Below, piece after piece: positions 52,107-63,979 of a stretch of DNA of 64,000 nt. A program made the translations under genes and the position numbers. This stretch comes from Scolanthus callimorphus. Lineage: Eukaryota > Cnidaria > Anthozoa > Actiniaria > Edwardsiidae. Under the pieces are notes generated by a model. That model did no database searches, had not been told where the DNA came from, and worked only from the letters and a program-made list of their open reading frames with translations. Numbering within the stretch: the stretch's first letter is position 1; every line of letters starts with the position of its first letter. Location: the NCBI GenBank assembly GCA_033964015.1, contig CM066912.1, positions 26,907,532 to 26,971,531 of the forward strand, in the 5' to 3' direction.

Positions 52107-53283
52107 TTGTAATGGGACGCAAGTTAAAGTGCCACTCAAGGCAGACATTTACCCCGAGTGTTAGGTGTTGAATTAGAACGGCAGCCGAAATGCCTTTTTT
52201 TTTCATATTATTTAGCTGTCTCGGGGACCGGCTTGCTACTTGTCTGGTACTCAACTTAATTCTTGTTCTTCTGGGATAAAAGGCTGAAAAGGAAATAGAC
52301 GAAGCAAAATCGAGGGAAGGAATGACACACGTAAATGGGCTGGGCTATTTTATTTTTGGATACACAATATTTTGGTACACATCCTCGTCACATTTTTTAT
52401 CAAAAAATTAACTAAATAAAACATGTAGCTTCCTGAATATTGTTTATCTGTTAAAATGCATTAAAAGGTATATGACAAAGACTCTAAGAATCGAAGAGTT
52501 TAAAAATTTATGCTATTCGACGCCCTATTTTGGGGCGGGGGTGCTCGTCGTACCTTTTAGGGTTTAAAATCAGGCCTCTGCAGGGGCTCATAAATATACG
52601 AGTTGAAAAAGGAAATCCGGAATCTTATGGAAAGAGCTCAATGTACCCTAGCCTTTTTATGCACTTTTCTTTTTTAAAAGCTCAAAGGTTAATCCTCATG
52701 ACTTTCTTTTCTGCTGAAGCAGTGGCGGATCCAGGATTTTTTTTGTAACTTAACAATTAATGACGCATTTCCCTTCAATGCTGTCCCGTTTGCTGATAGT
52801 AAATTTAGTTAAATTTAAACTTTAATAATGTACAGTCTTAAACATGTCAAGAAATTTTGATATTGTAGATGGCGAGACACTTAGAATTTGAAGCGTGCTT
52901 TTAACTACCTCTTTCCACCGTTCAGGCACGTGTACAAAGCTCACGTTTGGAAACAGATAGGAAAAAATGTATTTGGCCGACACAGAACATACATTTTTGA
53001 TGAATCCGCTCTGAAGATTACTTAATACCTTTCTGCTGAAGCGTGCTTTTCATAGTAACACATTTTCTCCATTCCGTAATTCCCAACAATGTCCAACCAC
53101 CTTCTTTCCAACGTACAAGCTCACAATTTATTTGTCATTTTTCGTGAATTCTCATTACCTTTCTTTCTGCTGAAGCGTGCTTCCAACGTCACTCCCGTAA
53201 GACTAGAAACGTATCGATAGAATCACGGGGAGCGAAAAACTTTCTTGAGAACTCTAAGGCGCGCAGTTTAGGCTAAGAACAAT
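52107..53283. other. Intergenic, nothing recognised
   Basis: The phrase CTTTCTGCTGAAGCGTGCTT(T/C)..A recurs about three times between 52910 and 53180, a loose repeat. No gene supported. Confidence 0.4.
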
Positions 53284-53507
53284 AGCTGTATTCACACTAG
53301 AGACGGAAAACTCGTCTGAGACGAATTTCTCGTCAGAAGGAGTTCCTGCTTTATATGTCAATTCTGCTCAGAAACACTTGCTTGTTTTCTGTCTAAACTT
53401 TCTCCTTCAAAAAAATTGTTTTCACGTGATCACAGAAGAACAGGGAACCATATTCAAGGCGAGAACTCGTCTCAGACGGGAAACTCGTCTCTAGTGTGAA
53501 TACAGCT
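53284..53507. mobile_element. MITE of about 220 bp beside TA
   Basis: AGCTGTATTCACACTAGAGA at the left and TCTCTAGTGTGAATACAGCT at the right are exact mirrors, followed inward by CTCGTCTGAGACGA-type arms. Confidence 0.75.
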
Positions 53508-53576
53508 AATCACACTTGATAAGATAAAGAGCGGTTTTGATATGACTGTATAGTAAAACCAATTGCAAAGTAATTA

Positions 53577-54111
53577 CAGTCGAAGCTCTCGTAAGCGACC
53601 ACCTCGGGAACTGAAAATTGCGGTCGTTAACGGAGCTGGTCGCTTACGAGAACGGCTCTCGTAAGCGACCACCAAGCGGCTTCCTATACTTGAACAATAG
53701 GTATTGGTCGCTTACGAGAGCTTAGTACAATAAATCTAGAAAATATCATGTGATACTAATAGTTTGATTTATTTCCCGACTTAAATTAAGAATAGATAAC
53801 CGCAAATATGTACTTAGAAAATAGCATTTCCCCGGTGGAGCTTCTATCAGTTTAGATATTTATCAGGTGATTACTGATGTTTTAAAGACAAAAAGTACTG
53901 TGGTCGCTTACGAGAGCTTAAAAACAATAGAAAATCTCTGTTGGTGATTTGAAATTGTGGACGCTAGCGGAGCTGGTCGCACGGATAAGGCGGTCGCTTA
54001 CGAGAGCTTGAAATAACAGAGTTTATGTGACATTTCAAACGGGGTTTCGGGAAAATGGTCGTTATGGGAGCTGGTCGCTTACGAGAGCGGTCGCACAGAG
54101 AGCTTCGACTG
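53577..54111. mobile_element. TA-flanked element built from 'CTCGTAAGCGACCAC' units
   Basis: CAGTCGAAGCTCTC and GAGAGCTTCGACTG are exact mirrored ends next to TA (53575-53576, 54112-54113). The inside has about ten copies, in both directions, of GGTCGCTTACGAGAGC. A fragment is at 35665-35770. No coding capacity. Confidence 0.75.
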
Positions 54112-54144
54112 TACACCAATTCTGAATAAAATGGTAATGGTTAC

Positions 54145-54150
54145 TTTATT
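54145..54150 (-). terminator. Poly-A signal of PLA2 gene B
   Basis: TTTATT on the plus strand is AATAAA on the coding strand, 85 bp after the stop codon. Confidence 0.5.
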
Positions 54151-54234
54151 TGGGATCTTTAACAATAGTTCAAATTGATTTCGATAAAGATTACTGTAAA
54201 ACTAATGGTATCCTATTTCGTTCTACTGAAGCTT

Positions 54235-56260
54235 TCAGCAGTATCGTCTGTGGTATTTCTTGTAAAACCGGTTAAAGTGGCTGCGGGCGAAGCAGTTGGC
54301 GGCTGTACTATCGCAACGACAAATGGCCCTTGAGCATCGACCGTAACCAGGATACGCTAGGAGAGAAATGAAGAGGAATATTTGAATACCAGGTGCGGGT
54401 TGTTCAAAGGTGGATTAAATGTAAACCAGGTTTAGTTCTCAGAACGAAACCATCGAGTCGCCATGGTAATTAATCCTGGATTAGTGCTAAACCACTTTCG
54501 AGCAACTGGACCCAGGATGACAAGTATGTTGTGTTTTGGCGGGAACGAAAAAGAACGATGCCGTTTTGTTTGTTTTTGTAATAGGACATTTGCATAATGA
54601 CGTCATTTGACTACAACTACCAGAATCCTTTTCAGTTTCCTTTTCTTATTCAGATCAACAAATTCCTCGTGAATAAGAACATAGTAGCCTTAATTGTCTA
54701 CACAATAAGCCGCCACAAGGGTTTCCGGTAGTTGTAGTCAACCACGTCATCATGCAAATGTCCTATTCCCGCGCTGATTATACACGGGTTACCTGTGCTT
54801 TTTTGAACAACTCGTTACCAGGCCTTTGAAAACAAACCCACCACATACGATCGAAAGATGCGCTCAAAATCGGCGGGGAAGGGAAGGGAGGTAGTGTAAA
54901 GTAATGGAGGAGCAATTGCGTTCCCAGAGCCTACTCCGCTGTTTGCTGTTTGTCGGTGACAGATAATAGTAGGGCGATCTTTTGATAGGTATTAAAATAT
55001 TCTCGCTCGCCATTTTGAAATTTGACAATAACCGGATGTCCTAGATTCTAGGATTTCCGGTTTCGTCCGTGTCCAGAGCCTCCGACAGCGTGAGCAAGAG
55101 GCTCACGGAACGAGATTGGTGATTGGTAGTGCCCGCACACTTGTCTAACATCAAAATGTTCTGCCTCCGTAAACAATGGACGATTCCAGCTATAACTGCA
55201 CGTCTCCTTTTTCAGAAATCCCCAAGCCACTCCCGAAAACTACTAGAATACAACGCGCACCATTTTAACAGTTTGTTCGACAAATGTCCCTTATCTACCG
55301 ACATGCAGCGCGCGCGGCGTTATAGCTGAAATCGTCTATAACGCCGACGCTGAAAGCTCTGTTTCGACCTTTTTTGTTTCATGGAAACCTTCACTAACCA
55401 CTTCCTTTAGTGCAAGCATAGATTCAAAGACAATCTCGAGTTAAACTAGTCTGGTTTTTGAAATATTCCCCACCGAAAGCGTACGTTCAGATTTGGCTAC
55501 ATTTTCGGGGTTGCCTAAATCAATATTTTCTTCTCGTGTCTGAACTCACCACAGCCAGTACATCCCCGTCGTTTGTAGATAGCGGTGTAGACATGGATGT
55601 TCCACGGACACACACCACTCCTCTGCACGCGTTCGTAACATCGGTCATGCACGTAGCAGCACCTATAAAAAATACAGCCGTTACAGTTCCCTGTCAGCCA
55701 ATCACATACCAGGTAAACCCACTATCAGATCCACTAACTTTTTTTTAGAATCGTGGATTACCTGTCTGTTGAGTCCACGGTTCGTCCTCCTACTCGACCG
55801 CCAATTCCGCAGTGACATCCATACCCATTATAGTCCCATGCGGAGCGACGTGTACGGCACCTTATCATTGACCCAAACTGCGCGACGTTACGCTTGGAGC
55901 GGGACAGGATTTCTAGATGGTTTTAAGAGGGAAAAAAAAGAAACGTGAACTATTTATTTTCCCGAGTAATGACGTTTTTATCAATAATGGAGTTGCGCAT
56001 CCCTTAAATGAAGGATACGCCCCTTTATATTGCTCCGACTGTAGTACTTTTTCAGCCTAAATCATTTGTTATCCTAAGTTTTCCATGCAATACTTACTTG
56101 GGGCTGGTTCGGGATCGGCATTGACCTAAAAGACGTGAAAACAAAGAACCTTTCAGTTTAAATCAATGGCAAAACAAATAAAGCATTGAGGTATTAAACA
56201 ATTGCCACGACTTACCAACGAAACAACGGCGAAAATGGCAACAATAGCGAAAGACTTCAT
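54235..56260 (-). CDS. Secreted phospholipase A2 (gene B), five exons, complete
   Basis: Exons on the minus strand: 56216-56260, 56098-56125, 55762-55912, 55550-55662, 54235-54356; 152 residues. Secreted PLA2 hydrolyses the sn-2 ester of phospholipids. Residues 1-17 form a signal peptide, followed by a short propeptide ending SRSKR. Then come the calcium-binding loop YGCHCGIGGRVGG, the catalytic helix CCYVHDRCY with its His-Asp pair, and CRCDSTAANCFAR with the second active-site Asp. Exon lengths 2-5 (28, 151, 113, 122) equal those of gene A, and the exons are nearly identical. The gene is head to head with gene A. Whether it serves digestion, defence or venom cannot be told from sequence. 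Confidence 0.92.
54370..54520. repeat. Short inverted repeat in intron 4 of PLA2 gene B
   Basis: GGTTGTTCAAAGGTGGATTAA near 54400 pairs loosely with TTTCGAGCAACTGGACC near 54500; both halves contain AACC(A)GGTTTAG or TAATCC(T)GGATTAG. Not seen at the matching place in gene A, so it probably inserted after the duplication. Confidence 0.5.
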
Positions 56261-56345
56261 TTTTCTTGTATTAAAACTCACAGTTTGAAAGTCAAATTTC
56301 AAAGCAGCTTTGCAGGCTCATGGACCAAACTAGAGTCCGCCGCCG

Positions 56346-56352
56346 TTTTATA
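56346..56352 (-). promoter_or_regulatory. TATA box of PLA2 gene B
   Basis: TATAAAA on the coding strand about 85 bp before the ATG; the equivalent in gene A is at 58063. Confidence 0.6.
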
Positions 56353-56599
56353 GGTTTCATACGAAGTTGAAAAGTCAAAGGTCAACGAATTAGAATGAGC
56401 TACTGATTGAGATCCATTGCATTTTTCCCGTTTATTCTCCATCCTTTTCCTTAAAGAATTTACGATAAAATCGCATTTTAGCTTCCGTCTTGCTGTAACG
56501 ACGAATATTTCACGATATAGTTTTTAATGACTTGGCTTAGATTCAAACCACAAACTAGTCCAAGAAATGCCTTGGTCAAGAGCGAAAAGTGGACAATCG

Positions 56600-57830
56600 A
56601 CGGATCAGAGAGTTTCTATTCAGCTCCGACGGAAATACGGCATGAGCTCACAACGGACTTGTTCCTCAGAAAATCTGTTCCTCACGCCTTGTACAGTGAA
56701 CTGTATTCACGGGCACACAACGGGCCTGTTCCTCATGCCCTGTTCCTGCTGGCTGACAAAAGGCCAGGCTTATTTTAACTTTGCTGGCAAAATAAATTCA
56801 GGTGTCCTAGAAAGATAGATAAAGAGCTAGTATCTCCGAGTAAAAAAAAAATAAAAAATATATGTGTACAATAACATAAAATAAAAATAAATAAGCACAA
56901 AAAATATTCATATAATATACATATTTGTTTCCATTATTACTAATTTCTTCCGCTTATGGCCCGCTTCAAAATAGTTCTAAAGTGATGACGTCACAAAAAC
57001 AAAAATTTCAATTTAGCAATATTTGTTCCTTGATTTCGAAAGGGCATATCGATTGAAAGCTACACACCAAAAATGAGATGAATCGGTTGAAACGCGACCG
57101 AGATATGGCCCGCTGAATACATAATTTTCTTTAACAAATCACTGTATTTTTGGTTCAGTTCATAAAGTTATGAACTGAGTCCAAAATACAGTGATTGTTA
57201 AAGAAAATTATGTATTCAGCGGACCATATAATAGCTCGGTCGCGTTTCAACCGATTCACCTCATTTTTTGCATGCAACGTTCTTCGAAGTTGGTCTTTCA
57301 TTATCCGTGGACTAAAATCTGAAATTCGAAATTTTTCAAATTTGTGACGTCACACTTTAGGACTCTATAAGCGGCAACATTCTCGGCGTTTCTAACTCCG
57401 TATATCTTTCATCTGACCTCCGCATATTTTTGGACGGAAGGAGCACTTTCCCGCCAAAACCACAGGAAACCCTAGCAACGATTTGACGCAAACTGTTTAG
57501 TGTTCCTTCCTATGCACTTTTCGAAGTTTCAACAGAAACTTCCATTAATGGGGTTATGCGTAAAACGCGTTATACCTTTCTGCTTCCCTTGTCGCTCAAA
57601 CGTGGAAATCCCGGAACCTGAGAAAGGGGAATTCCGTTAAAATGCAGACAGCAGTAAATATAACAAAACATATTATTCAATTCTGCAAGAAATGATCCTT
57701 CACTCCAAAATTGGCCGAGTCTTTATAACTTCCATTTTCTCCCACACTTACGGTTATCGGACGGGAATGTTGATTTAGACATAGAAAGCCAAGGTTCAAA
57801 CAAATATACAAATCGACGAATAATATCTGT
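56600..57830. other. Spacer at the axis of the PLA2 inverted duplication
   Basis: Inverted similarity between the two gene flanks is traceable to about 56600 on one side and 57830 on the other. Between them lie AT-rich sequence and the palindromic element at 56950-57374. Confidence 0.5.
56950..57374. repeat. Palindromic element between the divergent PLA2 genes
   Basis: Outer arms CCGCTTATGG and ATAAGCGG, then TGATGACGTCAC and GTGACGTCAC. A tight inner palindrome at 57070-57269 pairs GAATCGGTTGAAACGCGACC and GAATACATAATTTTCTTTAA with their mirrors. Centre near 57170. Confidence 0.8.
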
Positions 57831-58062
57831 TCCCCTCGCTCCCTTCTCCCGTGCCATGCGGAACCAATACATTTCTTGGCGGCTGGTGGCTTAAAGCCAA
57901 GCCAATTAAAACTGCATCCTAAAATATTCGTCGTTAAAGCGATATGGAAGATAAATGTGATTTAAACGTAAATGCTTCAATGGCCAGGCATGATCATAAC
58001 GGGAAAAAGCTGATGAATTTCTGTCAACAGCTTTTTCTAGTAGTTGACCTTTGATGAAAAAC

Positions 58063-58070
58063 TATAAAAA
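58063..58070 (+). promoter_or_regulatory. TATA box of PLA2 gene A
   Basis: TATAAAAA, 107 bp before the ATG at 58170. The flanking GTTGACCTTTGA is shared with gene B. Confidence 0.6.
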
Positions 58071-58169
58071 TACACCAGAATGTAGGCCCCTACATCAGCC
58101 TGCAAAACTGCGCTTTAAGAAATCTTTTTTCTGAGGACTTTGGGAATTTTAAACTCTTCTTGTACAAAA

Positions 58170-61100
58170 ATGAAGTACTTGGCTTTCGCTTTTGTTGCCA
58201 TTTTCGTCGTTGTTTCTATGGTAAGTCGTGGCAGTTTTTATTTTTAGGCCTCAAAAATTATATCTTTGTTTTGCATTAATTTATCCTAAAGTCATGTGTT
58301 TTTGCGTCTTTTAGGTTCATGCCGATCCCGAACCAGCACCAAGTAAGTATTTCATGAAAAAAAACGAAGGATAACAAATGATAGTACTGGATCTAGACCC
58401 GAAGGGAAAGTCATTCGCAGAGGGTGCATATTATTCAAATGATGCGCAAGTCCAATGAATAAAACACAGCGGCGTAGCCAGGATTTTTTGAAGGGGGGGC
58501 CGGATAGTGAAAACATGGGACGAAAATGCTCAAATTTTCTCCAGCAAATACAGTAAATGTATGGGAAAATTTCCGAGAAAGGGCCCCCCCCCCCTGGCTA
58601 CGCCCCTGAAACAAAACGTCATTCTCGGGAAAATAAATAGTTCACGTTTCTTCTTTTTTCTCTTAAAAACCACAGAAATCCTGTCCCGCTCCAAGCGTAA
58701 CGTCGCGCAGTTTGGGTCAATGATAAGGTGCCGTACACGTCGCTCCGCATGGGACTATAATGGGTATGGATGCCACTGCGGAATTGGCGGCCGAGTGGGA
58801 GGACGAACAGTCGACTCTACAGACAGGTAATTGCCCCCGCAGGGTTTTGGCCCAGAGGCCAAAACCCGAGGAGGCATTATAGAATCCCCCGCGTAAAGAG
58901 AAAATATAAGGGTATATGGTACATATGGCAGAAAAAATCTCGATTCGTCGGAGCAGGGCCCGCAAAAGGTCTTGGGTAACGTTTATGATTGGATGACCAG
59001 GTCACGTGACTCGCAGCGTGGGTTTGAGACCTCTACTGTTGTCACTGGCGGACAATAAAAATTCTGAACATTCACAACAAACTGGTCGTGAAATTTAATA
59101 AATCACCAAAAACTCTAAGGAGACGCTCAGCCGAAGTCAGTCAGTGCAATCCATAGTTCAGAATTAGCAAATGTTGAGCTGCTGTGGCTGTGTAGTCTAG
59201 AGAAAAACTTGAATGTTCACAAAGCTAAGAGCTCTAAACCTCATAATAGTAGTAAAGCATTCAAATGGTTGCTATTGTGCTTAACAATAGGTCAACTTTA
59301 TAGGTCAATAGGTCAACTTTTATCCTCTCTAGCTTTCGCTACGAAAGAATGTGATAATTTACCGACAAGATTTACATTTCATAAGTTCACAAAACTCAGA
59401 AAGAGGACTTAAGAATTATTATTTTTTGCATCAGCACAAGGGAGAAGTAGGCGTTTTTGTCTTCTTCCGATGTGTGCGCTGTCTGCTGTGTAATGGTTGC
59501 CGCTAACCTTTGTTGACCGGAAATCTGGCAAGGGCGGAACGCGTTTTTTAGTTCTGTTAAATTAAGTTCTATTATAAGCTCTTTAGCAGCTTTAGGTGAT
59601 AGCTGGTATAAAAACGCAGATATAGGTTATTAGGGAGCAGCGATTGAAAAAGAGCAAAAGCAGAGAAGTCGCGAAGCAGAGACAGCCAACGAGAGTCTAA
59701 AGTCTTGTGTTCTGTTCTCCGTTGTAAGGATTTCCGGAAAGATCAATTGGCTTTAGGCTTTCAAGTATTCATATTCATAGAGTTTTCAAACACGATTTTT
59801 GTGCGCAAGTGTTTCTGAGTAAGAATGTGTATTAATAGTCGTTTTGGAATTTTGACACAATAGTTTTCAGAAGAGTTTTCGGTATTTCGCTAGAGTTTCG
59901 TAAGAGTTTTGACGGCTTTTAGTACTTTTGGTTAGAATTGTTTGTAGAGTTTCGGCTTAAACTCCAACAAGCTGATAACAGTGGGTTCGCGTGTTGTCTG
60001 AAACAGCTGTAAAAATTTTAATTGAATACTTATTACATCTGCAGTTTAAAAAGCACGGGGGCAGCTCTAGTGAGAACTACTAGTTAATAGAATTGTGAAA
60101 TAGGTTGGACTATTTGGGATTGATTCTCTTGCCAAGGAAACCTGAGAAATTTCAAAGTTGTGAAGGAATGGTGTTGGCTGTTGATGTTTCGATGTTCATT
60201 GATCATGGTGCTGATATAAATTGTATCGATATGGACACATTTTAGGATTCATTTTCGGTGTTCGGTGTTGTAAGAAATGATTTTTTAGATCAGATATTAA
60301 AAACAGTAAGACGGAAGTCTACACTATGATGTAAATAATTTTGTTCCAAGAATTTTTTTCCAATCGTTATTTGATTTTCAAATGGTTAACGTCTTAAATT
60401 CATTTTGATCACAGGAATCTAGCAGAACAGAAAAAGATAATAATTAAAAAAATAACACACATAGAGCAATATGGCGTCTACAAAAACTGAAGAAATAACG
60501 AACAAATAGCCTGTGAAAGCCGGCACCCCAGTGGGATTTTTCGGATTGATTCTTTGGCGCGCGGAATTTCTGTGGCGCACGATGCCAACAGTGATTTTTT
60601 GCAGAAATTGTCTGTGCAATGCCAATGATGTTTTGTCTGTCTCGGTATTTCACTAGGCTGATAAAATGGCGTCTCACCGACGATCTTTAGCTGTTGACTA
60701 ATCAAGGCCCCATTGGATTTTTTTGATCGCACAGTCACGAATTCAAACACAAGGAACAGCAGTCCACTGACATTAACTCCCCCCCCCCCACCCCAACATA
60801 TTTTATAGGTGCTGCTACGCGCATGACCGATGTTACGAACGCGTGCAGAGGAGTGGTTTGTGTCCGTGGAACATCCATGTCTACACCGCTATCTACAAAC
60901 GACAGGGATGTACTGGTTGTGGTGAGTTAAGTCACGTGATTAAAATCTTAATAAGGGATATAGAATGGTGAATTCTAGGCCTTCTTAACTTTACAATCTT
61001 AATGAGTAAGGACTTGCTTATGCAGAGACAAATAAAAATAGTTATATTTAAGACACAAACGTTTCGGCGTCGCCATGAGTGTCTTAAATTTAAATGTATT

Positions 61101-61572
61101 TTTTTCATAACTTTACATATTCTTAAATATGTATCTTAAGTATCCTAAATATGTTTACTGAGGAATCAGTGATCGCTCCTGGAGCATGCGCGTATTGTGA
61201 TAGCCTCCCTTTAAAAAAGTAATGGATGTTCGCCGCCGCTCGGAATTGATAATGAGTTTTTAACTTTTGGGCAAACAAGTAAATTGCGTCGAGTCGACTT
61301 TTCCATTTTAACAGATTTCGAAACCGGTAATTAACCGGTAATTAACTCGGGAGTGTCTTTTTTGTTTTTCTTTCCTGTTTTCCTTTCCCGCCAAAACACA
61401 ACATACTTGTCATCCTCGTATTTAAATATTCCCTTTCGTTTCTCTTCTAGCGTACCCTGGTTACGGTCGATGCTCAAGGGCCATTTGTCGTTGCGATAGT
61501 ACAGCCGCCAACTGCTTCGCCCGCAGCCACTTTAATCGGTTCTACAAGAAATACCACAGACGATACTGCTGA
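58170..61572 (+). CDS. Secreted phospholipase A2 (gene A), five exons, complete
   Basis: Exons 58170-58220, 58315-58342, 58676-58826, 60809-60921, 61451-61572 have GT-AG borders and agreeing phases; 154 residues. A signal peptide of about 20 residues is followed by ADPEPAPK and a SRSKR propeptide junction. Motifs are YGCHCGIGGRVGG (calcium loop), CCYAHDRCY (catalytic His-Asp) and CRCDSTAANCFAR (active-site Asp), with many Cys for disulfides. The mature chain of about 120 residues fits the conventional secreted PLA2 size. Intron 3 (2 kb) is larger than in gene B because it holds mobile-element fragments at 59080-59350 and near 60530. It is a near copy of gene B in inverted orientation, with both frames intact. 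Confidence 0.93.
59080..59350. repeat. Fragment of the 'TTCGCCTTTGTCACGC' element in PLA2 intron 3
   Basis: ACTGGTCGT..ATTTAATAA..CACCAAAAACTCTAAGGAGACG and following bases match 17155-17300, and CTAGCTTTCGCTACGAA near 59330 matches 17380-17395. Confidence 0.7.
59440..60420. other. PLA2 intron 3, unassigned
   Basis: Long stretch with no frame, no mirrored ends and no match elsewhere in the window. It could be a solo LTR or simple intron, but I see no decisive evidence. Confidence 0.35.
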
Positions 61573-61720
61573 AAGCTTACTGTAAAACGAAATAGGGTAA
61601 CTTTATATAGGTATAAGGGTGCCACTGAACGTTTTAATAATTTTGTCACTGTTCGCTTCCAGTAATGTATGGCTTTTGTCTCTTTTGTACTGTAATTCAG
61701 CCATTGCTGCAAAGTATGGA

Positions 61721-61726
61721 ATTAAA
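61721..61726 (+). terminator. Possible poly-A signal of PLA2 gene A
   Basis: ATTAAA about 150 bp after the stop; a canonical AATAAA follows at 61802-61807. Confidence 0.45.
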
Positions 61727-62009
61727 CGATTTTTATTATTATTATAGAGCAATCTTTGCAGAACTTAATGGTGTTTTGCCGACTAATTGTGAAAGATTCG
61801 AAATAAAGTAATTATTATTGTAGAATTGCTCGAGGTCGTCACTTCCTCTGTGTTTTTTCTACAAGCGAAATAAAAAACAGCTCACGGTACTGTTTTTTTT
61901 TCCTCTATGCGCGAAGCGAACAAGGGCGCGCATAAAAAAAGCCAATTAACAAAAGAGGAACAACGAACTTTTGGGAATGTTGTTTGTTTTTCCATGAAGT
62001 TATGGCGAA

Positions 62010-62480
62010 ATACGGGCTAAGATGTCTTTTCTGTCGGCGAAGCTCTCATTGCCGGATTTCAAGCCGAGAGTACCTGGGGCGACTCCTTTAATATTACCAT
62101 TATCGAAACGCGATCCACATAAAGAGAAAGAGCATGCTGAACTATACAAAATCCTAAAGTTTGGAGTTGATTGTGCAAATTCCGTTCGAGATACAGCCAT
62201 TCCAATATGCTAGAATGTTATAAGCTTTGTATTTTCCGGACGCCGTGTCCGGATTTCACACAAATCTTGTAAAATTTTGGACTTTTTGAATGGCTGTTTC
62301 TCGATCACTATTTGCCCGATTAATACCAAACTTTGGGATTTTGCATAGTTCAGTATGCTCTTTCTCTTTATGCGGATCACGTTTCGATAATGGTAATATT
62401 AAGGGATTCGCCCCAGGCACTCATGCACGGCTTGAAATCCGGCAATGGATAATATATTGGCGATCTTTCTTCTGCCTTGT
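62010..62480. repeat. Large fold-back element with arms of about 200 bp
   Basis: 62020-62210 (CATTGCCGGATTTCAAGCC, AATATTACCATTATCGAAAC, AAAGAGAAAGAGCATGCTGA, CGAGATACAGCCATTCC) recurs inverted at 62284-62470. The loop is about 75 bp. Confidence 0.8.
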
Positions 62481-62639
62481 ACCCAAACCTCTCAGGTGTG
62501 TCAAAAAGAGGGCCAATAGCCGCGGCAATCCGCGAAAGGTAAAATCTCAAGGCGCGCAATTCATCATAGGAAGGCTCGGGCGCGCTGTCGCGAAGGATCC
62601 TTCGCTCGCCCTTCCCATGATGCCTTATTCATGATTATT

Positions 62640-63421
62640 CATTTTAGAGTTTTAGTCGTGTTTTTGGCCTATTTTTTTAATAAGGCAATGTGCTTCCAAA
62701 GAATTCCTGAAACACTTAGCCCAACTGACCTCAATATGATTAACGGAGTTTCGTTCAGAAATACCAGCAACACTTTTTTTTGCGCGGACTTGATCTCTTA
62801 AGGGGTCCATTTAAGCTCAGATATCTAAAACTAGTAACGCTGATAATGCGATAGTGGAGATCTGATAATGCGTACATATTGCCAAAAGATACCTGCTTAT
62901 ATTCTCCAAGATTGAAGTTCATAGCGAGTATATTATTTAAGTTGTACACGAAAATATATTTTCGCGAAATGCGCTCTGACTTTCGCATGAGTCACCTTAA
63001 GGACCGCAATGACATTAGGATTTTCCGCATCTAATTTGCTATCTCTTAGGGGTAAAATTCACTGTTGACCACACCCAATTTGCTACCCTTAGGGTTAAAA
63101 TCAACTTTCCCGTCGAGCACCCCCGTCTGTTTTAATGGGGAATCGCGATGATCCAAAGTCAAGATTACGACGTCAAGATTACAACTTTGTCTGGGCGATT
63201 CTGTGCCGTCAATCTAAATAAGCACATCACAATTCAAAACCTTTGGTATACTTGTTCTGAATACTTGATCGTACAAAAATGGCGTGCACGAATTTTCGAT
63301 TGAATTACGAGTATAATTACTCTGGAATTTTACATCACGAGTGCGAAATCTGTTTTCATTGTGATTTATATTTTGATTGACAGCGCAGAATCGCCCAAAC
63401 CTGCAAACGAGATTATAAAAG
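62640..63421. other. Intergenic, nothing recognised
   Basis: A TTAA-type end fragment (ATGAGTCACCTTAAGGACC) is near 62990. No gene supported. Confidence 0.4.
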
Positions 63422-63597
63422 CAAGCTTCATCAGAAAGGGAAGAAACGAAGATTAACCTGTGAACTTTTTCAAACAAATAAAAACACGCTGCAGCAGAAA
63501 GGGAAGAAGCGAAGATTAACCTGTGAACTTTTTCAAACAAATAAAAGCACGCTTCAGGAGAAAGGGAAGAAACGAAGTTTAACCTGTGAACTTTTGA
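63422..63597. repeat. 63-bp tandem repeat, about 2.8 units, upstream of a PLA2-like gene
   Basis: CAGAAAGGGAAGAAACGAAG..TTAACCTGTGAACTTTT recurs at 63-bp steps (units begin near 63425, 63488, 63551), ending just before the TATA box at 63611. Confidence 0.9.
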
Positions 63598-63610
63598 AAA
63601 GAGAAGACTC

Positions 63611-63619
63611 TATATAAGG
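63611..63619 (+). promoter_or_regulatory. TATA box of the third PLA2-like gene
   Basis: TATATAAGG, 79 bp before the ATG at 63690. Confidence 0.65.
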
Positions 63620-63689
63620 GTTAGATCCCTAGATCTCTTCAAATCGGACATTTCATACGGCTGGCACAGGTGATATTTGTGATCTGAAA

Positions 63690-63979
63690 ATGAAGAGTGT
63701 GGCGCTTGCGGTTATTGCCTTGTTTGTGATGATTCCAATGGTAAGGAAGTCGATTACATAACGAGTGGTTCTTTCACGTTCGTTTCAACAAAATGTTTTG
63801 TAAAATAATGTCAAAACCCTGAAATCGCGTTTTGACATTAGTACACAGACGCAAAAATTGCTTGTCCCAAAAATCTTCGTTGGATTATCTCATGAATGAA
63901 TGAGATCGAAATCTCCTGTTATCACTGAAAGTCTTTTCTTTGTTTTTACAGATTCTTGTAGATCGTGGACAAGCCAAAC
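63690..63979 (+). CDS. Third phospholipase A2-like gene (gene C), first two exons only
   Basis: Exon 63690-63740 encodes a 17-residue signal peptide (MKSVALAVIALFVMIPM) and ends ATG|GTAAGG in phase 0. Exon 63952-63979 is 28 nt (ILVDRGQAK) and ends in phase 1. Both lengths and phases equal exons 1-2 of PLA2 gene A, and the gene follows it in tandem, so a diverged paralogue is inferred. The catalytic exons are beyond the window, so the enzyme identity is not shown. Confidence 0.55.

Noticed and set aside
56527..56818. Short frames upstream of PLA2 gene B as a separate gene
   Set aside because: They fall in the mirrored flank of the PLA2 duplication and are not conserved as frames in the partner flank.
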